Shown here: piece after piece, positions 1-10,735 of the stretch | Layout of the letters: each line of letters opens with the position of its first letter | Numbering within the stretch: the first letter of the stretch is position 1 | Made by a program: the position numbers and the translations under genes | Assembly: GCA_010405405.1 (NCBI GenBank) | Contig: MU004235.1 | Coordinates: forward strand, 944,538-1,008,537 | Direction: 5' to 3' | DNA length: 64,000 bases | Source: Microthyrium microscopicum | Lineage: Eukaryota; Ascomycota; Dothideomycetes; Microthyriales; Microthyriaceae | The notes under the pieces: generated by a model | The model's database searches: none | Told to the model about the DNA's origin: nothing | Seen by the model: only the letters and a program-made list of their open reading frames with translations

Positions 1-896
1 AGATTCCTTAATCCGGAGGAGAAGGAGACTGCGCGAGAGCGGTTGTTGGCTGATACGCCTGTTGGAATTGATGGTCAACAAATGCAAGTTCTGATCCTCA
101 ATTTTCGATATTTACCTGGTTTGCTAACATTATTTTGATTAAGATCGGAGCACGATCAGTCGTTCACTTGGTCTGAAGTCCGTCGCGGTGTATTCAACCT
201 CCAAGTCTGGCTATCATCCATCGCCTATCTCTGTATCAACATCGGTCTCTACTCCTTCAGTCTCTTCGTACCCACTATCATAAACAATCTAGGCTTCGCC
301 AAAGATCCCAATGAAGCACAGCTATGGACAGTCATACCTTATGCTGTTGCCTCTGTTGGCATTGTGTTCTTTGCCTTTCTGTCTGATAGACTGCGCGTGC
401 GAGGAACGCTCATGTTATTCACACTCCCTCTCGCCATCCTAGGCTACGGCGTGATATCTGTGAGCTCAAATGCTCGGATACAATACGGCATGACATTCCT
501 CATGGGGACGGGTATATATTCGTCAGTTCCGCCGCTGCTCTCTTGGAACAGCAACAATAGCGCTGGCCATTATAAGCGTGCGACAACTAGTGCGCTTCAG
601 CTTGGGGTAGCCAACTGTGGTGGTTTTGTGGCCAGCTTTTTGTATGAGAAGCGGGAGAGTCCACTATTTCATCGCAGTCACTCGGTTGTGCTTGGATCGC
701 TATGCGCAGCCTGGGTTTTGTAAGTACTTCTAATCACGATCTCGAATAGAATATTGGTCGATACTGACTGTTGAATAGCATTTTCGGCAACGTGGCCTGG
801 TGTTGGAAGATCAATCGTGACAAAGCTAGAGGGAAGTATGCCGAGTTTGCAGGATCAGGAGACGATCGAGATCCGAAATTTAGAATGATACTATAA
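1..896 (+). CDS. MFS transporter, DAL5/TNA1-like anion:cation symporter, 3' part
   Basis: Only the C-terminal half is present (257 residues); the gene starts left of the window. Exons are 1-87, 151-719 and 779-896. The first junction uses a GTTCTG donor and puts CACGATCAG directly after CAA, which restores the family's DQSFTWSEVRRG stretch. That stretch, just after the central cytoplasmic loop, and the following hydrophobic helices are typical of the allantoate/nicotinate/vitamin permease branch of the major facilitator superfamily. The order in that branch is loop, W-x-S-S-I-A-Y-L helix, then a GP/SDR-type loop (LSDRLRVRG). The tail after the last helix is short and charged (KINRDKARGKYAEFAG), also usual. 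It should act at the plasma membrane in proton-coupled uptake of a small organic anion. Substrate cannot be told from half a protein. Confidence 0.85.
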
Positions 897-1154
897 TATA
901 CATGGTTTTCAGAGGTACTATGATATTATTAGACTTTTAATAGCTCAACAGATGCTGCTCTAATGTTTGTATGTTGAATGCCACGTCTTTTCCATGCTTC
1001 ACAATGCTTTGCGAAATCTATCATGAAGAGTTGAACCACACGTTCGAACAATCTCTATCTCATAGCAATCCTGTCTAAACCTACAACTGATACCAACAAA
1101 GCCCCGTTACTCCGTGACATGCATTACAACGTTGGCGAATACCAAAAAACCCAG

Positions 1155-3329
1155 TTAGCCTGTAGTTGCGTTTGATGAGTTGGTAAATGCGAGTGGTTTG
1201 CCAGTCAGCGCTTCTACAGAGACTGGCGGTGCGTGGAAATGTGCCGGCGATGTCTCGTCCGGCGTGATGGGCTTCATCTGTATCTGCGAGGAAGGTTTAT
1301 GCTCCGGGACGGGTGAGCCGTCTGCAGCGGGTGTGGGTGGTTTGTAGAGGAAGTTAGCGATGGACGATTGTGGGACCGACGACTTAGTCGACTCTATTGA
1401 GCCGTTAGTTGAGCCTAACGCAGTGTTCTTGACAGGCGAATCCACTTCCATAGCACCTGCATCTGTTGGACGGTGCATAGGGCGCGCGGGTGACTGATGG
1501 GGCGTGGGGTTGAGGCGCTCGGGTAGCTTGAGAGTGTTGCGGCTGCCGTAGTGGAGCTTGACAACGAGGCTGGAAGGTTCGGCGTCGTCGTCAGAGGAGA
1601 TGCTCTCTTCTTCTTCGTCGTCGTCAACGGCCTTGTCGTCGAGCTCTTCGTCGCCGTCCCAGTCCTCGCCGGAGGACAGAGCGTCTTCTTCATCGTCCAT
1701 TTCATCGACTTCATTATAGCCGGCAATACGTTCACGACCGGTTGTATACTCACTTAGACCGCTTCGGCCTGCTGCGCGAGTTGGACGTCCACCATTTAGG
1801 CCGCGAGGTTCCTCGGAGCCATCGGAGCGTTCAAAGTTATCGGTGGCAGGGGAGGCGCGACTATTGTCTCCACTATCGCCATACATGTTACCAAACCGCG
1901 GACGAGTCTGCCGACCGCTGGCAGTGGTAGTTGGCTCAGTGGAGAGACCAGTCACAGTTCCGGCGGCGCGGGCAGATCGGCGCGGCTGCTCGGGGTTTTC
2001 TGACATGGAAAAGTCATCTTCATCTTCCGAGTAGGTATACTTCATGCGCTTGCCACGAGTACGACCTTCATACATAGAATAGCCTGGCTCAGGACGAGAG
2101 AATTGAGCCTTTCGTTGCATGCGGTATTCGCGGCGCTTCCGTTTCTAGAGACCGTAAGTATGCGACGTTAAGGGTTATGTAAGCGTAGGGGTGCAAACCT
2201 CTTCAGTAGCCTCAAAGCGCGACAGTGCAGCGGTGATGCGCTGGCTTAGTCTTCGAGCCGCCTGAGAACCATCATTGTCGAGCTTAACGGCAACTTCCTG
2301 TAGTTCATCGATGGAGCCTGCGATGCTGCGCCAGGTGATGTTTTTGAGTGCGGGGTTGCTCTCGCGATACAGCCGGAATGGAGTATCATCACGACCCTCA
2401 ATAAGCCAATAGCGACGTTTATCGCCATCGCGACCCCAGGATTGTACAGACAGAGGTTGGTTCATGTCATCGTCATGTCTGTTTTGCTTGTATGAATCCT
2501 TGATCATACCTGAGATAGCTTCGGAGCTGTGAAGTGACCACATGATGATCGCCTTCAAGAGGGAGAGCTAGGGACACCTCATTAGAGTTATCGCGATCAC
2601 AGATGGACTGTACGTACTCGCTCGGTAGGTCCTATAGTATTGAAAGTTCTTGTGCCAGCTATGGGATTCACGCCTTCCCAAGCTCGGGGCCACTGGGATT
2701 TTTGTGAGGAGATGGCATCTTCGAGGGCTCGATTGTAGTGGCCACGTCTGCAGGAGCAAATTATCAGCACAACCATCATTGAAAAGACGGTATGTCCATG
2801 ATGAAATTCTTGAAAGAGTATTCGGCGCATTAGGTACGTACTCGACGGGTTTCTTGCGATTGAGCATGAGGCCAAGAAGTGCGCAAAGCAGACTCTCGAC
2901 TTGCGGTGAAGGAACAGTATCCACAACACCTCGCTCAATGTCCTGGGGTCCAAGATTTATCAATTTCGGAGGAAAGGCATCGCTGAATCGCGATCTGAAC
3001 ATGACAATGAACTGCGCGATGAATTTTAGCATTGATTCGCGCCGCAAAGAAGTAGAAGAGTAAAAGCTGCATTCTGCGCATTTTGACGCGTTCATTACGC
3101 GACAGTAACTTACAGCTATGTCTGGATTATCTGCGAGGACCTCTTCATGAGGTGGTGATGGCTCTCGCTTCTTTTTCTTGGATGCCGGCGACGCAGATTG
3201 CGGTACAGGAGAGGATGCCATATCAGATGGTGTTCTTGGAGGAGTGTCGTTCAGATCAGAGAGCATTTCATCATCGCTCCCAGGTGGCGATGACAGAGCG
3301 GATGAGAGGGGAGAAGAGTGGGCGGACAT
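1155..3329 (-). CDS. DDT/WHIM-domain chromatin protein (RSF1/CECR2-like)
   Basis: Five exons on the minus strand: 3329-3114, 3011-2842, 2747-2618, 2567-2199 and 2144-1155, giving 624 residues with phase kept at every junction. The N-terminus is a Ser/Pro-rich tail with a KKKKR basic patch. A DDT-like helical domain follows at about 65-130 (FIVMFRSRFSDAFPP, LLCALLGLMLNRKKPVE). WHIM-type motifs come at about 130-285, including LLKAIIMWSLHSSEAISG and GRDGDKRRYWLIEG, the latter matching the G-x-D-x-x-x-x-x-YW signature of WHIM1. The last 330 residues are disordered, with long acidic runs around SSGEDWDGDEELDD and many SP/TP sites. DDT and WHIM domains together bind ISWI-class remodelers and linker DNA, so a nuclear chromatin-remodelling accessory role is inferred. 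The exact orthologue is not certain. Confidence 0.82.
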
Positions 3330-4587
3330 GATGGGTTGATTTGTGGGAGTCGCGCTTGCCGTTCAGACTTGTCACATTGAATGGTGTTAAAGCAGAGCAC
3401 GGGAGAACGCGAGGTTCGGAGTCTGAGTGCTCAGTGACGGGACCTCCCCAGCCAACCTTCCGCCCCCTCAACGGCTCCCTCGCATTGCCCCTGAAGTCCA
3501 ATAATGGCACTGGTGGAATTCTTAGGCAAATAGATATTTTATAGATGAATGTAGGCACTTTTATGGACTGAGAATCTAATCTCACGTGCTGTTAGAAACA
3601 GCTGCGAAGAATCTTGAGTGTGAGAGAGCAGTATACACCAACAGAACAAACTGAAATACGAAGAAGATGAACTGAGCGAAATTGTGCTTGTATATCTTCA
3701 CTATAGGATATCTCAAGGTCTCAGGCCTTTTGCTGCTCAGCGATGTGTTTGCTTGCGGATTTAGTGGGGACATTTGGAGGTCCAATGGCAAACAGAACAG
3801 CGGGAATGGCCCGTCGATTGCTCAAGGTCGCAAATATTCTGTTCATGAATGGAATGGTCCACCAGGTACAGCGGAAGACCAAACATGTTCTCTTTCGGGA
3901 GGTGATGGAGACATCTTTGCTGGTGGAAGCACGACCACAGCTCACCAGTCTGATTATCAGGGCTATGGTGTTCAGTCTACGACTTGCTGTCATCCCCAGT
4001 GAGCTCCAATCTGAAGACTACTCATAAAAGAAACCAGGACTCCGTAAGCCGCGAAAGACGTAAGATGGCATACGAGAAGAATACATCATCTTATTCCTTC
4101 GTGATTCACAAGATCATCACTCAACTTGACGAGCAAGTGAAGAGCGGATTGCGTAACAATTTCCCGCGTCTGCAAACTTCTCTTCCCGAAGATATATTCC
4201 AGATGATTCCTCGCTCTTGGTTTATTGGTATGTATCGTTATCAGCCAGATGGCAAAGACATCGTGGCAAGAGTATGTAGATGAAACTCATGACAGGAGTT
4301 TAGGCAGTTGGAGGAGACATAAATCCAAAATCACATTCTCTGAGAGCCAGACTTTTTGATGCAATTTGTACTTGAAGTTAGAATTGGCTTCGAGAAAGAA
4401 AAGAAGTCGCGACATATGTTCTTCAGTTTGGGAAGCGACGAGTGGTAGAGGAGATACCGTAACCCTAGCCCCACTCGCTTACATAATTCAACGCCAAGCA
4501 TCACGTCCCACTGACAACTCCAAAATTTGGAAGCCATATTGACTTTCGCCAGCACAATCACCCTCTCGAAACCAGCAATCGTTCAAG
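3330..4587. other. Intergenic region between the DDT/WHIM gene and RPL2, with overlapping unassigned reading frames
   Basis: This 1.26 kb gap separates two divergent genes. Two frames overlap on opposite strands: 94 codons at 3743-4027 (+) and 90 codons at 3721-3993 (-). A further 99-codon frame lies at 3984-4283 (+). I recognise none of the three proteins and see no clear domain. One pair may be a small real gene with its antisense shadow, but the sequence does not settle which strand. The last 130 bases are the RPL2 promoter. Confidence 0.4.
4461..4468 (+). promoter_or_regulatory. Telobox-like AACCCTAG element upstream of RPL2
   Basis: AACCCTAG lies about 120 bases before the RPL2 start codon. 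ACCCTA-type teloboxes, bound by Tbf1-like proteins, are a known feature of ribosomal-protein promoters in many ascomycetes. The motif is short, so it could be chance. Confidence 0.35.
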
Positions 4588-5723
4588 ATGGTAAAATTCT
4601 CTCCTCAAACAGCCTCGCCAATTCTAACTATTTAATAGGGTAGAGTCATTCGCAATCAGCGAAAAGGTCGTGGCTCCATCTTCACCTCCCACAACCGGTG
4701 CGCAATTCTCCCTCGCCCACATCCATTGAAGATAAATACTGACACCTTCATACAGCCTTCGCAAGGCCCCAGCCCAATTCCGCAACCTCGATTTCGTTCG
4801 TATTCCTACAATCTTACTCGCGGAACACCACTGACAATATTCAAAAGGCTGAACGACATGGTTATGTTCGCGGCTTGGTCAAGGAGATCATTCACGATCC
4901 AGGTCGTGGTGCTCCTCTCGCTCGCGTAGTCTTCCGTGACCCATATCGCTTCAAGCTACACACCGAGACCTTCATTGCGTACGTCTTCCACATGTAGAAA
5001 AGGAACATTGTCAGGATTTATGGCTAATGGATCAAAAGCAACGAGGGCATGTACACTGGCCAATTCATCTATGCTGGCAAGAACGCTACCTTGACTGTCG
5101 GCAACATCCTCCCAGTTGGTCAACTTCCCGAAGGTACCGTTGTCAGCAACGTTGAAGAGAAGGTTGGCGACCGTGGTGCCGTAAGATATATCCAAACAGT
5201 CGCGACAAACAATGGACTAATATTCGAATAGCTTGGACGTACCAGCGGAAACTATGTCACTGTCATCGGTCACAACCCAGATGAGGGTATGTCTCGCGTC
5301 CGTTGAAAACTGCTCTGGACTATGCTGATAAGAAATAGGCAAAACTCGAGTCAAGCTTCCATCCGGTGCCAAGAAGGTCGTCAAGTCCAGCGTTCGTGGT
5401 ATGGTCGGAATCGTCGCCGGTGGTGGACGTACAGACAAACCACTCCTCAGTACGTTTTCCTTGATTCTTTGCGCTTACAGCTACTAATGCATACAACAGA
5501 GGCTTCAAGAGCCAAGCATAAGTTCGCCGTCAAGCGTAACTCATGGCCTAAGACTCGTGGTGTTGCCATGAACCCCGTCGACCATCCTCACGGTGGTGGT
5601 AACCATCAGCATATTGGTAAGGCATCGACCATCTCACGGTACGCTGCCCAAGGTCAAAAGGCTGGTCTCATTGCTGCTCGGAGAACTGGTCTGTTGCGTG
5701 GTACTCAAAAGACCAAGGACTAA
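4588..5723 (+). CDS. RPL2: 60S ribosomal protein L2 (uL2; human RPL8)
   Basis: Eight exons encode the universal uL2 protein of the large subunit, which helps form the peptidyl-transferase centre. The first exon is only the start codon: ATG is followed at once by an intron, and GGTAGAGTCATTCGC resumes as [14 protein letters not shown]. Later joins give the conserved blocks [50 protein letters not shown], and the C-terminal catalytic loop [23 protein letters not shown], which carries the uL2 histidine. The ending [15 protein letters not shown] is close to the fungal consensus. Spliced length is about 254 codons, as usual for the family. A high intron number with an early intron is common in fungal ribosomal-protein genes. 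Expected to be strongly and constitutively expressed in the cytosol and nucleolus. Confidence 0.97.
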
Positions 5724-7825
5724 AGGTTCTAAACCGGGTTTATTGGCAATGGGCATGTGTCTTTTTCTTGCATTCGGTGTCGGGTATAAAACTTAGTCCA
5801 TGAATGCAATTGGACAGTCTTTTCTCACTGGCGTGTTCCTCCTTCTGTTGACTAGTGCTCATGTTATATGTCGTGGCGAAGTCGTACCGCACAGCTCAGT
5901 CAGATGCTGCATTTTTTGATGCTAAGACACTCATTCTGATGTCGTGGTATAGTTGGAGATTAGAAGAGCAATAGTTCACCCGGTATAATTGTGCTGTAGC
6001 CCGGAGATTTTGGGATAGAGGTTCCTGGTAGCCAAGCCACGATCTGCTCTTTAATGGATTCTTGGCCGCGCGTAATTAGGTGCCCCTGCTCTAGTTATGA
6101 AACCGCAGAGCGTGTCTATTCTGGTGCTACCATTTGACAACTGAGTTTGGTGCGGTAAGGAATAGATGGGGTTCTTTGTTATATGGTGACACTGACTGTG
6201 ATTAGTGGTCAGACTGGACGGGTACCTCACTAATCAAAAATAGTAAAAGCTTGATGTCTATTGAGGATTACTTTAGTGACATCAGATGTGAATTTGTACG
6301 AAATGTATTTGGATCTCCTTATCACGATTTGATATCACTCCAAGGGCGCATCATCGGATCACTACTAGATGTAGATAATGGCCAAGATGATTGATTTGAT
6401 AGATGGCATGGTCTCTTGCGCTCAAGAGGAAACTGGAGATTTGGGATTGATCGCAAACAGCATGGGCAAGAAGAAGGGCACGCTCTTATCAACGGTGATG
6501 GATACGGTACTCACATCAACTCTCAACAGAACATTCCATATGTATTCCAATCGCAGTCGATGAGCATTCCGAATACTGAGTACGTTCTATTCAAGATAAA
6601 GCAGTCGAAAATAAAGAATAGTGGGTAGTCGCTGGAAGCATGCCAGTTATGTCGTCCACACACTGCCCCATTGCGGGCACCACATGCGATGCCCTGGTGG
6701 GAGATGAGTGTGGTTGGTTTGTCTCAGGGGTATACCCTTGATGATTCAAGAGTTGGGTAGTAATTACAGCCTTGATAGGTCTGATAGCCTTATGAGCCAG
6801 GACCAGTTGGTATGATCCAGGATGGTACAACATTGAGTTTCTATGTTAGGCGCTTGGCCTCCTGGACGGTCTATCGACTTGTGTCTTGGTTTGGTTGCTT
6901 GCCAGGAACAAGTTATGCCAGATTCAGGACTTGCCGTATTGGAACTTAAGTTGCTTGAATCGGACTGTGGGCGGAGGAGTGGAGGTGGTAAATGGAGTAA
7001 AGCGAGTTGGTAAACAAAGGGCGATGTCGTGGATGCGGCAATGCTCGGAAAGAGTTACACATTATTGAATGCTGAGCATCGTCATAACTGCTACAGGATG
7101 TCTCAAACAGAAGATCTCGCATTAGATACAGGTGGTATTATTGGAGGTGAGGAAGCCCGCCTTGCCGAAACACGTTACAGAGGCGATCGAGCCACTTGGT
7201 GTCATTGAGAATGTTTGGTTGAGCGTAGACTCCACACGGCAGGCCAGAACAGGCCAGAGCATTGCTGCATTGTATTTCCTGGTTCTTCCTGAATATTGAA
7301 CAATGCAAGGCTCAAGCAAACCAAGCAATTTGAAAAGAAACAGAAGGTGCTTACTTCTTTACATACTACTACTGTACTAGTCCTACTCTACTCTACCCAA
7401 GGTACATGCAACTCTAATCAATACCCATTACCCAGTCTTGACTCTTGCCTTGCCAATACACACTCTACTCCTTTTGTGATCGAGATCCCAGCATTGCTCT
7501 TTACTGTTCCCAAGCAACCATCATCCATCCAAACCCTCCTAAATCGTCACCTGGCCAGCCTTGCAACCTTCTTTCTCCCCGTCATAATTATTATCCCCCC
7601 CTAAAGTTATTGACACCAATATTCTCCACTGCCTTTTAGTGTTGCACCCAAATCGCTCTTTGTCATTGGGAATTCACCCAGTCTCTCTGCCGCTACTTTT
7701 GCTTTTGTTACATCCTACTCCACATCCCCCACCACACCCTTTTACTATCCTCTCCACCCCATTCTCAGCTACCATTCCCCTTCTCCAATCTTTTCTAGAT
7801 TTTTCTTTCCAGCACGCTCGTCACC
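5724..7825. other. Intergenic region, no gene seen (2.1 kb)
   Basis: The first part is the RPL2 3' flank. Open frames between 6378 and 7604 are short (under 105 codons), overlap each other and show no known domain or splice continuation. From about 7340 to 7825 the plus strand becomes rich in C and T, which is typical of the core promoter and 5' leader of a filamentous-fungal gene. It leads into the BAR-domain gene. I saw no tRNA, repeat or terminator signature. Confidence 0.6.
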
Positions 7826-9346
7826 ATGAATGTCAACAAGAAGTTGGGTCGTTTCAAGCAATGGGCGGGTGAGAAGATGGGCAGCGAGGCCAAGACGGGT
7901 ACAACCGACGACTTTAAAGCGCTGGAAACAGAGATGAACTTGCGCCATGATGGTATGTCCCTCATCATGATCCAACTGATCATTAAATGTACTGGCGACC
8001 TTTCACTAACAGGCGCAAAGGAATGGACCGTCTGCACAAGTCGATGAGTCTCTATGTCAAGGCACAGGGGCGAAAGGAGTCCGCAGATGACCGCGATAAG
8101 ATGCTTCCCGTTGGTTATCTAGGTTCTACTATGGTTGGCCATGGCCAAGACTTTTCTCCAGATTCAGAGTTTGGCAATTGCTTGTTGAGTATGCTTCTCT
8201 AGACATCTTCCAAGCCAGCACTGCTCACAATCTATAGCTTTTGGTCGCGCCAATGAGGCCATTTCTCGCCGCACGGAAGGTTATGTAACCAGCTCTACAT
8301 CTGTATGGCTAGAGTCTTTAGAGCGTTCTTTGGCACAAATGAAGGAATACCAAGCAGCTCGAAAGAAGCTCGAAACACGCCGTCTCGCCTATGATGCTTC
8401 TCTTGCCAAGATGCAGAAAGCCAAGAAGGAAGACTTTCGTGTGGAAGAAGAACTTCGAGCACAAAAGGCCAAGTACGAAGAATCCAACGAAGACGTATTC
8501 CGTCGCATGGAAGATATCAAGGAGGCCGAAGTTGAGAGCATTGCCGACCTCACCAAATTCCTCGAAGAAGAGCTGGCCTACCATGAAAGCTGCCGTGAAA
8601 TCCTAAGCGATTTGCACCGAAACTGGCCTGGCGTCTCGGCCACGTATGTTCCCTCAGACTGCATGCCTAACATTGTTTCAAGGGCTAACTCTCTTAGTCA
8701 AAACGGCATGAATGGAAGAAAACCTGCTCCTCGTGGCCGTTCCAACACCATGAACAGTTTCCACGACAAGTACGCCGTCGTCGAAGAAGAGCCGGAAGAG
8801 GCACCCGCCCCCAAAATCAAGCCTGTTATCTCGCGCACACACACCGAGTCGTTCGCCGCCCGCCATAACCATAACTTTGACTCGCCCAAGATCTCCCGCA
8901 CAAACTCGCTGCAGCGTACCAACACTGACACATCTGTCGTTGGTGGCACTTATAGTCGCTTTGCTTCCAACGAGTCTCCTGCCGAGTACCAACGGTCTGC
9001 GCGAGACTACTCACCCGATAGCAATGGCAAGAGTTCTGATCCTGGCTCCAACGGAAACATATTTCAGCGCACACCACTCCGCTCACTCACCCGTGTCGAA
9101 AGCAACCCGGATCGCAGTGAATTGGAGAATCGCTTCTCGTACATGAACCGCAACCCGTCGCCTCCTACCTATGGCAACCGCAATCCGTCACCGCCCAGCT
9201 CAGCTAGCAGCTTGAATGGCGGTGCGGTGAAGAAAGCCCCGCCACCGCCTCCACCTTCTCGAGCAAAGAAGCCGATGATGGGGCCACAGGGGATGAAGCG
9301 GTCGGCATATAGCACGGACACTGTACCGCATTTACTGCATCAGTAG
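7826..9346 (+). CDS. BAR-domain membrane-curvature protein with proline-rich tail
   Basis: Three exons (7826-7952, 8021-8188, 8238-9346) give 467 residues. The first junction joins RHDG to MDRLHKSM through an AAAG acceptor; the second joins CLLT to FGRANEA. The N-terminus MNVNKKLGRFKQWAGEKMG is an amphipathic start like the N-BAR helix H0. Residues about 20-240 are long charged helices, including a coiled stretch ARKKLETRRLAYDASLAKMQ, as in the amphiphysin/Rvs/endophilin class. The remainder is disordered with Ser/Arg sites (RTHTES, RTNSLQRT). It ends in KKAPPPPPPSRAKKP, a likely SH3-binding run. No SH3 domain is present in this protein. Inferred to shape membranes in endocytosis or at the cell cortex, with an SH3 partner. 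The exact orthologue is not named. Confidence 0.85.
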
Positions 9347-10735
9347 GAGATGAATTGGGAGGATTTTGGGACTGGTTAGGTACGGCATATATCTACAGCA
9401 ACGGGCATGTGGCTGTATTAGTGGGTTATGGGTTTGTGTTTGATAGATCATGGCGAGTGATGGCGTGCTGGAAAAGCGGTCTAGGATTAGATTGTGACTT
9501 CTTTTTATGCATTCCTATGAACCTTGTACAGGGAGTCTTCGGGCGGATGTACATAGCAGGCAGTTTTGATACGAATAATGACTATTTCATGTTTGGATAT
9601 GGGAGGGGATAGAGTGAGATGAAATTGATAGCAGTCCAGTAGATATGGCATAAGTTCTGATGGACGGATATGTGTGAAGCATGAATGATAGTAGCATTGA
9701 CGTGATACTGTGCCAGTATTGGAAGACTTAGGCAGTACCGTACATACAAATATCTGGAGAAAGGGCTTGAATGAGTTTGCTAGAAATCAAGCGCTCATGC
9801 TCTCCTAAGGTAGTATGTACGCGAAAGCAAACATTTGAATGCAATGAAAGACTCCAAGGCTCCAAGGCAGGAGACTGGGAAGGTCAGGCACACCCCTTGA
9901 CATATTGAGGCAGATGTGATTCAGGGCAAGGGCAAGCCAAGAAAGGCAGTTGTTATCGTGTTAGCGCTACAGTAGGCTCCTGTAGGCTGCAGTGGGCTGC
10001 GATTGGGTAGATATCACGTTATCGGTACCAAGCCGAAGAATGGCCGGGCAGGTTGGGAAAGCTCAACTGGCGACCTGGCTGTGTCCTGTCTTGTCCAGTT
10101 GCCAGTCTTGGTGAGTTACGGACTTGTACTTTTGCCTACCAACAATCAACCGACAATCCAGAACAGTGAAGTTCATCTCATCAACTCCCAACTTCAACGC
10201 GTCGCGTTACCAACAACCCCCAGCTCTGGCTATTTCGCCAATAGCAACCCTCCCGCCCGCTTTTTGCCATTTCCTCCCTGCACTCTCGCTATTTTGCACA
10301 AAACTCTCCCAATTCCTCTCCGCGCCATCAACATCCCGCCCTCACCTCCCATCCCCCATCCCCCATCCCCGAAACGGCCGCACCCTCCAAAACCGTCAAC
10401 ATACTTGCGCCTACCCGCGTCCACACTCTTCTCAACATCAACTGCCCTGGGAACTGTTGATTTGCAGTACCATCCCATCTCTTCCCACTCCCAACCCTAT
10501 CCTAATTGCCTCCGGTTGTCAATCCATCAACCACTCGCGACGCGCTCCGGTCATCTCGATATCATCCACTAGGCGCGCAATCCAACACCACTCTTCTCAA
10601 CGCGATTCAACATAGCCTATACATTATTGTTTTTCAGTAGGAAATCACGCGCTCTCTACCCCCGCACTGCTGGGCAATCGCCCTAGGCTTGATAACTACG
10701 GTACTCAATTGGATATATCCCTATCAAACAACATC
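9347..10735. other. Intergenic region, no gene seen (1.4 kb)
   Basis: The left part is the 3' flank of the BAR gene. From about 10120 to 10735 the plus strand is C/T-rich, a leader-like stretch in front of the SNF2-class gene. Two long open frames there (10003-10572 and 10124-10615) overlap, are low in complexity and end before the real start, so they are probably by-products of the C-rich leader. Confidence 0.6.

Noticed and set aside
10003-10615. Two long plus-strand frames (189 and 163 codons)
   Set aside because: They overlap, are low in complexity, and sit in the C/T-rich leader of the SNF2-class gene.
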